Positions 1 through 5,846 of a stretch of 18,992 bases of DNA are shown here, piece after piece. The position numbers and the translations under genes were made by a program. This stretch comes from an uncultured Bacteroidales bacterium (GTDB taxonomy: Bacteria; Bacteroidota; Bacteroidia; Bacteroidales; UBA932): assembly GCA_900546395.1 (NCBI GenBank), contig URDD01000050.1, positions 1-18,992 on the forward strand, read 5' to 3'. Positions within the stretch are counted from its first letter, which is position 1. Each line of letters starts with the position of its first letter. Below the pieces are notes generated by a model. The model saw nothing but the letters and a program-made list of their open reading frames with translations, made no database searches and was not told the origin of the DNA.

Positions 1-18
1 GGTCTGGAACATCAGACC
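1..18 (-). terminator. Possible short hairpin downstream of the malate dehydrogenase gene
   Basis: GGTCTG and CAGACC form a perfect 6-bp inverted repeat around the loop GAACAT. It lies about 30 bases past the malate dehydrogenase stop codon, so it could be part of a terminator for that gene. The bases that would show a T-run on the minus strand are outside the window. A stem this short can arise by chance. Confidence 0.25.
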
Positions 19-47
19 GCCCTACATATTTCATTCTGTCTGGCTGA

Positions 48-1043
48 CTAGAGGTTTGGATTGACTGTCTTCCAATCAGCAACAGCAGGGATGATACCAA
101 GTTCAATGATTTCATCACGCATCTTGCAGAGGTGCTCGTAAGAAGCATCAAGAGCCGCCATTTCCTCAGCTGATCCAGTAACTTCAGCATAGTGAACTCC
201 AGTAGCATCAATAACTGTAGGCATAGCCATCATCACATTGTGATATTTTTCAGTGCATACATAGCATCCTGCCGGCCATTCGAATTTCTTGCCGCCCATA
301 GCAGCTGCAATCATCTCGACAGAGACGTAAGCAGGGCTCTGGAATGAAGAACGTCCGCGAAGTTCGATAATCTTCTTTCCTCCCTGGATAACATTACCTT
401 TAATCTCCTCCCATCTGTCGTGTGCAAGTTTGGTTCCGAGAAGCTCAGAGAAAGGTTTGCCTTCAACTTTAACCTTTGATGCAAACACTGCCATCTGCTC
501 GCCGTGACCACCATAAGTATGGCATCCTGTCACATCACTCTGAAGAACGCCGAACTCCTTTGCAAGAGCGCTCTGAAGCCTTGTAGAGTCAAGGGCAGCA
601 AGTGTTGTAACCTGTGAAGGCTTAAGGCCTGAGTGAAGCAGAGCCACAAGACCTGTAAGGTCAGCAGGGTTGAAAATGATAACCACATGCTTGACATCAG
701 GGCAATATGCCTTAAGGTCTTTACCGAGCTGCTCTGCAATCTCGCAGTTACCCTTAAGAAGGTCTTCACGCGTCATACCCTGTTTACGAGGAGCTCCACC
801 GGAAGAGATTACATATTTTGCACCGGTAAGTGCCTCTTTGATATCAGATGTATAGGTAATATTGGCGCCTTCAAATGCACAGTGGAACATTTCTTCAGCA
901 ACGCCCTCAAGACCTGGACCATACGGATCATACAGACAAAGATTCGGAGTAAGTTTCATCATCATCGCTGTCTGAGCCATGTTTGAACCGATCATACCGG
1001 CTGCACCTACGATGGTCAGTTTTTCATTAGTCAAAAATTCCAT
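48..1043 (-). CDS. mdh: Malate dehydrogenase (NAD-dependent, LDH/MDH superfamily)
   Basis: This 331-residue cytoplasmic enzyme should interconvert malate and oxaloacetate with NAD(H). In anaerobic Bacteroidales this step belongs to the reductive branch from oxaloacetate to succinate. The N-terminal Rossmann fold shows the glycine motif GAAGMIGSN at residues 13-21. The substrate arginines fit R86 and R92 (GGAPRKQGMTRED), followed by N125 (NPADLTG). D152 and R155 lie in LDSTR, and the proton-relay histidine is H180 in GGHGEQM. Length is normal for the family, and the start MEFLTN with the glycine loop at residue 13 matches Bacteroidota homologues as I remember them. No Shine-Dalgarno sequence is visible; the bases before the ATG are A/T-rich. 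The gene has its own -7 element and follows a lipoprotein gene on the same strand with no functional link. Some relatives are lactate dehydrogenases, but the Bacteroidales form is annotated as malate dehydrogenase. Confidence 0.93.
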   Translation of the reverse strand: MEFLTNEKLTIVGAAGMIGSNMAQTAMMMKLTPNLCLYDPYGPGLEGVAEEMFHCAFEGANITYTSDIKEALTGAKYVISSGGAPRKQGMTREDLLKGNCEIAEQLGKDLKAYCPDVKHVVIIFNPADLTGLVALLHSGLKPSQVTTLAALDSTRLQSALAKEFGVLQSDVTGCHTYGGHGEQMAVFASKVKVEGKPFSELLGTKLAHDRWEEIKGNVIQGGKKIIELRGRSSFQSPAYVSVEMIAAAMGGKKFEWPAGCYVCTEKYHNVMMAMPTVIDATGVHYAEVTGSAEEMAALDASYEHLCKMRDEIIELGIIPAVADWKTVNPNL

Positions 1044-1108
1044 AATAATTATTATTTAGCATTATACTTGTTTTAAATTTCCAATCAATTTATAGGCCAA
1101 ATAAAATA

Positions 1109-1116
1109 CAAATATA
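1109..1116 (-). promoter_or_regulatory. Bacteroidota -7 element for the malate dehydrogenase gene
   Basis: The minus strand reads TATATTTG, an exact fit to the TAnnTTTG -7 consensus of the Bacteroidota housekeeping sigma factor. It would give a leader of about 60 bases. No TTG-type -33 element lies at the expected distance, and the site is just past the end of the upstream lipoprotein gene. The call therefore rests on the -7 box and its position. Confidence 0.4.
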
Positions 1117-1122
1117 GGAATT

Positions 1123-1809
1123 TTATTCATTCACTTTCATTTTGCAAAAATACCATGTAGGTGTCAAGAACCAGTATTCGTCCTTTCCATCATAAGTAGC
1201 TGTTTTATAAGGATAGTACTCTGAAGTTACAAGAAACATAACCTCATCATCTGTACGCCCTCTTTTTACCTTAATCTCAACCACTGTTCCTTCTTCTCCA
1301 AGGATATCTTTCGTTATAGTAAAAGTCTGGTTTTCCTGACTATATACACTTTCACCAGAAATTATTGTTGCAGAGCCAGCAAGATTTCCCTGTTCTAACA
1401 TTATGTAATCGGACATTATTGTAAATGTTGTTACCAACTCTTCTGAAAAGATTCGCTCAGCTACATCCTCCGCTGTCATCTTGTCCTTGTTGTCGGGATC
1501 GGCATTATAGTCTGCTGCATATTGCTTGCAATAATCCTGAATAGAAATAGTTATATAACCTCCATTCTCATCGTGCTTAAAGCCATCCATCATTGGATCC
1601 GTAAAATCCAGATCCAACAAATAACCTTTTCCCTCAGTTTCAAGATCGAAAAGGCTACCAGAAGCCATCCACTGCCCTTTCAATTCATCAATTGAAAGAT
1701 TCGGCTGAACTTCTGCCTCTTTCCCATCATTATCTTTCGAACAGGAAGCAATAATAAGTGCGGCAAAAGCCAGCGGCAGCAAATACTTGACTAATGATAC
1801 CTTTTTCAT
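1123..1809 (-). CDS. Putative exported lipoprotein of unknown function
   Basis: This is a 228-residue protein with a clear type II (lipoprotein) signal peptide. Basic residues (MKK) are followed by a hydrophobic stretch and the lipobox IASC, with the lipidated cysteine at residue 23. The next residues, SKDND, are acidic and resemble the Bacteroidota lipoprotein export signal that sends lipoproteins to the cell surface; that reading is inferred. The mature part is acidic, with alternating beta-type stretches such as GYITISIQDY and GTVVEIKVKRG, and no catalytic motif I recognise. The run LKGQWMASGSLFDLE early in the mature protein recalls the opening of small lipocalin-like Bacteroidota lipoproteins, but I cannot name a family. 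The gene has a good promoter match upstream and seems to be monocistronic. No neighbour suggests a role. Confidence 0.75.
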   Translation of the reverse strand: MKKVSLVKYLLPLAFAALIIASCSKDNDGKEAEVQPNLSIDELKGQWMASGSLFDLETEGKGYLLDLDFTDPMMDGFKHDENGGYITISIQDYCKQYAADYNADPDNKDKMTAEDVAERIFSEELVTTFTIMSDYIMLEQGNLAGSATIISGESVYSQENQTFTITKDILGEEGTVVEIKVKRGRTDDEVMFLVTSEYYPYKTATYDGKDEYWFLTPTWYFCKMKVNE

Positions 1810-1831
1810 ACACTAAAATCTTAACACTTCT

Positions 1832-1862
1832 CAAAAGTACTTTTTTTATGCAATAAAACCAA
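1832..1862 (-). promoter_or_regulatory. Bacteroidota promoter for the lipoprotein gene
   Basis: On the minus strand TACTTTTG (1839 down to 1832) fits the -7 consensus TAnnTTTG exactly. A TTG (1862 down to 1860) lies 20 bases upstream, the usual spacing for the -33 box in this phylum. Transcription would begin about 15 bases before the lipoprotein ATG. Both boxes and their spacing fit, so this is one of the better promoter matches in the window. Confidence 0.55.
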
Positions 1863-1881
1863 CTATTTAAATTATAATATA

Positions 1882-1889
1882 TATATTTG
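1882..1889 (+). promoter_or_regulatory. Bacteroidota -7 element ahead of the structured leader RNA
   Basis: TATATTTG fits TAnnTTTG exactly. Transcription would begin near 1896, so the RNA would carry the whole folded region 1922-2114 and, with no terminator in between, could read on into the phosphopantetheinyl transferase gene. No TTG is seen at the -33 position. The surroundings are very A/T-rich, so a chance match is possible. Confidence 0.42.
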
Positions 1890-1921
1890 CAGCCAGAATT
1901 ATAAGTAATTAATAAAAAAGT

Positions 1922-2114
1922 GGAACCTCCCAGTCATATATTGACAAATCATACCCTTCCGACGGATCCCATGTCTGACGATCCTCTGTCGGAAAGCATT
2001 CTTTTGATACTGAGCGGCTATGCCGCCGAATCTGGAAATACCAGACATATCGTATGTGCATACAATGCACATACCGGTTTGTCGTATATAGGCATATCCG
2101 GGAAACAGGAATCC
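1922..2114 (+). ncRNA. Candidate multi-branched structured RNA or 5' leader (no family recognised)
   Basis: The region is denser in complementary segments than expected. A long-range stem closes it: 1937-1941 pairs with 2086-2090, and after a small irregularity 1943-1950 pairs with 2076-2083 (one G-U). Inside are several local stems. 1957-1963 pairs with 1988-1994 and continues as 1964-1968 with 1980-1984. 2014-2018 pairs with 2022-2026 (GCGGC/GCCGC, 3-base loop), and 2031-2035 with 2041-2045 (TCTGG/CCAGA). A perfect 10-bp hairpin joins 2052-2061 to 2065-2074 with a 3-base loop. GATA 2006-2009 can pair with TATC 2048-2051 to enclose the two middle hairpins. Weaker outer pairs (1928-1931 with 2100-2103; 1922-1924 with 2112-2114) extend the base. 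It lies between a -7 element and a phosphopantetheinyl transferase gene with no terminator, so a cis-acting leader is plausible; an independent small RNA is the alternative. I see no RNase P, tmRNA, SRP RNA or known riboswitch signature. A 65-codon frame starting at GTG also crosses the region. Confidence 0.5.
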
Positions 2115-2168
2115 TAAGGAAAATAAAACTGAATTAAATTAAAGAAGATACAACTTATATAAATAAAA

Positions 2169-2804
2169 ATGGGACTATATTTACGTAAGACTCTTGACAA
2201 CAAAACAGAAATAGCAGTCTGGCAGATAACCGAATCGGAAGAAGAACTCAAAGGCCTGTCGTCGATACCAGGCGATGAACTTGAAGAAATATCACTGATA
2301 CGCAACGAGTCTCAACGCAAGCAAAAACTCGCCGTAAGGGCATTGCTTAATATTGTTTTTGAAGAGAAGGTATATCTGAGCCACCACGACAACGGTAAAC
2401 CTTTTCTCGAAAACTGCATAACCAATATCAGCATCACACATACAGAAAAATATGTTGCCATCATTATCAATGACGAAGAAGATCTTGGCATTGACATAGA
2501 ATCTCTTGACAGAGACTTCTCCGTAGTGGAGAAAAAAGCCCTGTCCGAAGAGGAAATTGAAGATTTGGACAATTACAGAAGAAATGAACAGCTTGCCATC
2601 TACTGGTGTGCAAAAGAGGCAATATTCAAGAGAATGTCCCAAAACAGAGTTGATTTCGCAGAACAGATCGAAGTGGAAGATTTCAATATCAAGGGAGAAG
2701 GAGAACTTGATGCAACCTTTACACATAAGGACGGACACGAAGAAGACTTTGAGCTAGGCTATATGATTTTTGACCGGCACGTACTTGTATGGGTCGTAGG
2801 ATAA
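2169..2804 (+). CDS. 4'-phosphopantetheinyl transferase superfamily protein
   Basis: This family moves the 4'-phosphopantetheine arm of coenzyme A onto a serine of acyl or peptidyl carrier proteins, making holo-ACP for lipid or polyketide synthesis in the cytoplasm. The 211 residues match the Sfp/HetI-type single-chain form rather than the roughly 120-residue AcpS. Motifs appear in the family order: NGKPFL at 75-80, SITHTEKYVA at 88-97 with H91, GIDIE at 107-111 (D109 and E111 bind magnesium), and WCAKEAIFK at 146-154 (E150 is the third magnesium ligand, K154 contacts CoA). All key residues are present. The gene stands alone, with a long structured leader region before it and a strong terminator after it. 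The bases before the ATG are A-rich with no Shine-Dalgarno sequence. The carrier-protein substrate cannot be told from the context. Confidence 0.93.
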   Translation: MGLYLRKTLDNKTEIAVWQITESEEELKGLSSIPGDELEEISLIRNESQRKQKLAVRALLNIVFEEKVYLSHHDNGKPFLENCITNISITHTEKYVAIIINDEEDLGIDIESLDRDFSVVEKKALSEEEIEDLDNYRRNEQLAIYWCAKEAIFKRMSQNRVDFAEQIEVEDFNIKGEGELDATFTHKDGHEEDFELGYMIFDRHVLVWVVG

Positions 2805-2867
2805 AACCTGCACATCCATAACAAAAAAGTTTTTCAATTTGAATATTTCTAAATTATTTTAACATGT

Positions 2868-2902
2868 AAAATGCCGCTAATCAATGATTTAGCGGCATTT
2901 TT
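2868..2902 (+). terminator. Rho-independent terminator after the phosphopantetheinyl transferase gene
   Basis: Positions 2868-2880 pair with 2889-2901 in a 13-bp stem with core ATGCCGCT/AGCGGCAT and an 8-base loop. The 3' arm runs into TTTTTATT. It starts 64 bases past the stop codon. The A-run on the left arm could let it also work on the minus strand, but no minus-strand gene points at it. Confidence 0.9.
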
Positions 2903-2957
2903 ATTAACTTGTTGATAACTTTTTAAGTAATACAAATCTTTTCTTTGGAATATGAAT

Positions 2958-2965
2958 TATCTTTG
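2958..2965 (+). promoter_or_regulatory. Bacteroidota -7 element for nrdD-nrdG
   Basis: TATCTTTG fits the -7 consensus TAnnTTTG. It lies downstream of the terminator of the previous gene, so it is the natural promoter site for the reductase operon. It predicts a start near 2971 and a leader of about 150 bases. A TTTG at 2944-2947 is too close to be the -33 box, and none lies at the usual distance. I found no NrdR-box-like repeat near it. Confidence 0.45.
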
Positions 2966-2970
2966 CTCCC

Positions 2971-3002
2971 GCATCGGAACAAAGGGTACTTTTTAACGAT
3001 GC
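2971..3002 (+). promoter_or_regulatory. Hairpin at the predicted 5' end of the nrdD-nrdG transcript
   Basis: GCATCG (2971-2976) pairs with CGATGC (2997-3002). Inside, AAAG (2981-2984) pairs with CTTT (2989-2992) around the loop GGTA, with a symmetric 4+4 internal loop between the stems. It begins almost exactly where the -7 element predicts transcription to start, so it could protect the 5' end or act as a regulatory element. The remaining leader to 3123 shows only weak pairing, and I recognise no riboswitch in it. Confidence 0.35.
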
Positions 3003-3123
3003 AAGTATAACCGACAATCATTATCAGACAACATCCATACTTTGAGGACGACAACTGCTTTGAACGTCTTCCTGTACCTTATCGGCCCAATATGGATATG
3101 TCCTTTAAAGTTTAAACGGAATT

Positions 3124-5331
3124 ATGATAAAGTATGTAGTAAAACGCGACGGAAGAGTAGTTGAATTTGACAAAAGGAAAATCGTTGATGCTATCCTTAA
3201 GGCGATGACTGTCACCGAAGGGGGTGAAGACATAGTCCTTGCTGCCGAAATTGCTGCAAGTATCTCAAAACTTGAGCAAAAGGAAATGAGCGTGGAGGAA
3301 ATCCAGGACAATGTCGAGATGGAGTTAATGAAAAGTACTAGAAAGGAGGTCGCTAAAAAATACATCGCATACAGAAATCAGAGAAATCTGGCAAGAAAAG
3401 CAAAATCGCGAGAAATATTCAAGGAAATAATTGAAGCCCAGGCTACGGAAATCACCAGAGAGAACGCAAATATGAATGCGGATACCCCAGCTGGAATGAT
3501 GATGAAATTCGCCTCGGAATCAACAAAATCCTTTGTTGACGAGTGTCTTCTGTCTGAAGACGTGAAAGAGGCCGTACAAAACGGTTATATACACATACAC
3601 GACAAGGATTATTACCCTACAAAGAGCCTTACATGCGTTCAGCATCCTTTGGACAAGATTCTGAAAAACGGATTCTTTGCAGGACACGGCGAGTCAAGGC
3701 CGGCCAAAAGAATAGAAACAGCAAGCATTCTCGGCTGTATTTCCATGGAAACAGTACAGAATGAAATGCACGGAGGTCAGGCGATTCCTGCATTTGATTT
3801 CTATATGGCCCCGTTTGTAAGGAAAAGTTTTCAGGAAGAACTGGAAAAAGTAGGAGAAATAGAAGGAAAGGATTACAGCCATCTTTACAACATGGATATA
3901 GACGACTATATCAAGCGCGACCTTGTAGGAATACAAGGGGAGGAAAGGGCTGTACAGCACGCAATAAATATGACTGTAAGCCGTGTCCACCAGTCTATGG
4001 AAGCATTTGTGCATAATATGAATTCCATACACTCCCGCGGTGGGAACCAGGTAGTGTTCAGTTCAATCAACTACGGAACAGACACTTCTGCCGAAGGCAG
4101 ATGCGTCATAAGGGAAATACTCAACACCACCTACGAAGGTGTAGGCAATGGTTCTACTGCTATTTTCCCTATACAAATATGGAAAAAGAAGCGCGGAGTA
4201 AGCTATCTCCCTGAAGACAGAAACTATGACTTGTACAGATTTGCCTGCAAAGTATCTGCAAGACGGTTCTTTCCGAATTTCCTCAATCTTGATGCCACAT
4301 TCAACCGCCACGAACTGTGGAGAGCCGATGACCCAAAAAGATATGAATACGAAGTTGCCACAATGGGCTGCCGCACAAGAGTATTTGAAAACAGGTTCGG
4401 CCCTAAGACATCAATAGGAAGAGGCAACATATCCTTCACTACTATAAATATAGTAAGAATCGCCATAGAATGCATGGACGAAGCAGACCAGAACAAGAGA
4501 ATCCAAAAATTCTTCCACAAACTCGACTGGGCTCTTGACATTACAGCCAAACAGCTGTGCGAGAGATTTGAATTTCAGAAAACCGCACTCAAAAAACAGT
4601 TTCCACTCCTTATGGGAGCACTCTGGATTGGCAGCGAAAAACTTGGGGACAATGACTCTATTGAAGCTGTAATCAACCAGGGAACACTCGGACTGGGATT
4701 CATCGGACTGGCAGAAACCCTCATAGCTCTTACCGGACATCATCATGGAGAGTCTGACGAGGCACAGGAACTCGGATTGAGGATAGTGACATATATGAGA
4801 GACAAGGCCAACGAATATTCCGAGAAATTCCAGCATAACTTCAGTGTACTGGCTACTCCGGCAGAGGGATTGTCCGGAAGATTCACAAAACTGGACAGGA
4901 AAAAATTCGGAATAATAAAAGGTATAACTGACAAGGAATATTACACGAACTCCAACCATGTTCCTGTCTATTATCACTGCACACCGAAGCATAAGGCGGA
5001 AGTAGAAGCTCCTTACCATGCTTTGACTGGAGGAGGCCATATATTCTACGTAGAAATAGATGGTGATGCCACACATAACCCGGAGGCTATAATGTCAATT
5101 GTAGATCTTATGGACAAATACAATATCGGCTACGGCTCAGTAAACCACAACAGAAACCGCTGCATGGACTGCGGCTTTGAAAATGCAGATGAAAATCTGG
5201 AAGAATGTCCTCACTGCCACAGCCATAACATAGACAGGCTGCAGAGAATCACAGGATACCTTGTTGGTACTACTGAAAGATGGAACAGTGCGAAACTTGC
5301 AGAACTCAAAGACCGTGTAGTACATAAGTAA
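3124..5331 (+). CDS. nrdD: Anaerobic ribonucleoside-triphosphate reductase (class III)
   Basis: This oxygen-sensitive glycyl-radical enzyme reduces ribonucleoside triphosphates to deoxyribonucleotides for DNA synthesis under anaerobic conditions. The 735 residues are of normal length. Residues 1 to about 95 form an ATP-cone, the allosteric activity-sensing domain (VVKRDGRVVEFDKRKIVDAI). The catalytic barrel carries the two active-site cysteines: C171 in LTCVQHP and C416 in TMGCRTRV, matching C79 and C290 of phage T4 NrdD. The C-terminal zinc site is C680, C683, C695 and C698 (CMDC and CPHC). The radical glycine is G711 in RITGYLVG, 25 residues from the end, as expected. nrdG starts 5 bases after the stop codon, so enzyme and activase should be made together. 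Upstream are a terminator, a -7 element and a leader hairpin. No residue expected for activity is missing. Confidence 0.97.
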   Translation: MIKYVVKRDGRVVEFDKRKIVDAILKAMTVTEGGEDIVLAAEIAASISKLEQKEMSVEEIQDNVEMELMKSTRKEVAKKYIAYRNQRNLARKAKSREIFKEIIEAQATEITRENANMNADTPAGMMMKFASESTKSFVDECLLSEDVKEAVQNGYIHIHDKDYYPTKSLTCVQHPLDKILKNGFFAGHGESRPAKRIETASILGCISMETVQNEMHGGQAIPAFDFYMAPFVRKSFQEELEKVGEIEGKDYSHLYNMDIDDYIKRDLVGIQGEERAVQHAINMTVSRVHQSMEAFVHNMNSIHSRGGNQVVFSSINYGTDTSAEGRCVIREILNTTYEGVGNGSTAIFPIQIWKKKRGVSYLPEDRNYDLYRFACKVSARRFFPNFLNLDATFNRHELWRADDPKRYEYEVATMGCRTRVFENRFGPKTSIGRGNISFTTINIVRIAIECMDEADQNKRIQKFFHKLDWALDITAKQLCERFEFQKTALKKQFPLLMGALWIGSEKLGDNDSIEAVINQGTLGLGFIGLAETLIALTGHHHGESDEAQELGLRIVTYMRDKANEYSEKFQHNFSVLATPAEGLSGRFTKLDRKKFGIIKGITDKEYYTNSNHVPVYYHCTPKHKAEVEAPYHALTGGGHIFYVEIDGDATHNPEAIMSIVDLMDKYNIGYGSVNHNRNRCMDCGFENADENLEECPHCHSHNIDRLQRITGYLVGTTERWNSAKLAELKDRVVHK

Positions 5332-5336
5332 CTGTA

Positions 5337-5846
5337 ATGAAAGGAAAAATCAGAATACTTGATATACTGGAGGAGACCATGGCCGACGGCCCTGGTCTCC
5401 GTACTTCTATATATTGCGCAGGATGCCTTCACCACTGTCCGGGATGTCACAATCCGCAATCATGGGACATGAATGGAGGATATGAAGCAAGTATAGACGA
5501 ACTTATGACTATAATAAAATCCGACGAATTCAGCAACGTGACTTTCAGCGGGGGAGACCCATTTTATCAGGCAGAAGCTTTTACGGAACTTGCCAGGCGT
5601 ATAAAAGAAGAAACAGGGAAAACTATCTGGTGCTACACTGGATTCACTTATGAAGAAATCCTCAAGGACCGGAAAATGTCAGCCATGCTGGAATATCTTG
5701 ATGTTCTGGTAGATGGTCCTTTCATCCTTGAACAACGGGATACCGGACTTCTTTTCAGAGGAAGTTCAAACCAAAGGATAATATATCTTAAAGAAAAGCC
5801 CGAAGACATCATTCCCGGTACAGTCCGGACAATATCTGCCAGATAA
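5337..5846 (+). CDS. nrdG: Anaerobic ribonucleotide reductase activating protein (radical SAM)
   Basis: NrdG uses a [4Fe-4S] cluster and S-adenosylmethionine to place the glycyl radical on NrdD. The 169-residue sequence begins with the activase signature DGPGLR (residues 17-22). The radical-SAM cluster motif CxxxCxxC follows as C30, C34 and C37, with an extra cysteine at 27. The SAM-binding GGDP motif is at 72-75 in FSGGDPFYQ. Length suits the family, which lacks the extra ferredoxin domain of the larger pyruvate formate-lyase activases. It begins 5 bases after nrdD. The last 38 bases overlap the 3' end of the convergent epimerase gene, an overlap with both frames intact. Codons 12 to 22 contain a strong hairpin that could affect its translation. 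Confidence 0.95.
   Translation: MKGKIRILDILEETMADGPGLRTSIYCAGCLHHCPGCHNPQSWDMNGGYEASIDELMTIIKSDEFSNVTFSGGDPFYQAEAFTELARRIKEETGKTIWCYTGFTYEEILKDRKMSAMLEYLDVLVDGPFILEQRDTGLLFRGSSNQRIIYLKEKPEDIIPGTVRTISAR
5372..5400 (+). other. Strong hairpin inside the early coding region of nrdG
   Basis: GGAGACCA (5372-5379) pairs with TGGTCTCC (5393-5400). After one mismatch (T5380 against C5392), GGCC (5381-5384) pairs with GGCC (5388-5391) around the 3-base loop GAC. This 12-pair GC-rich stem starts 35 bases after the nrdG start codon. It lies over the conserved DGPGLR codons, so part of the pairing may follow from the protein sequence. It could slow ribosomes or lower NrdG output relative to NrdD. Confidence 0.5.

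Noticed and set aside
1920..2117. 65-codon GTG-initiated frame as a protein-coding gene
   Set aside because: The same bases form several compatible RNA stems, no protein motif or signal is visible, and the start is a GTG without a ribosome binding site. I annotated the structured RNA instead and kept the frame as a finding.
2292..2738. Minus-strand open frame of 148 codons opposite the phosphopantetheinyl transferase
   Set aside because: The plus-strand protein has every family motif in order; the opposite frame is cysteine- and phenylalanine-rich without a known pattern.
4411..5076. Minus-strand open frame of 221 codons opposite nrdD
   Set aside because: nrdD is intact with all catalytic residues across this span; the opposite-strand frame has no recognisable domain and is a shadow.
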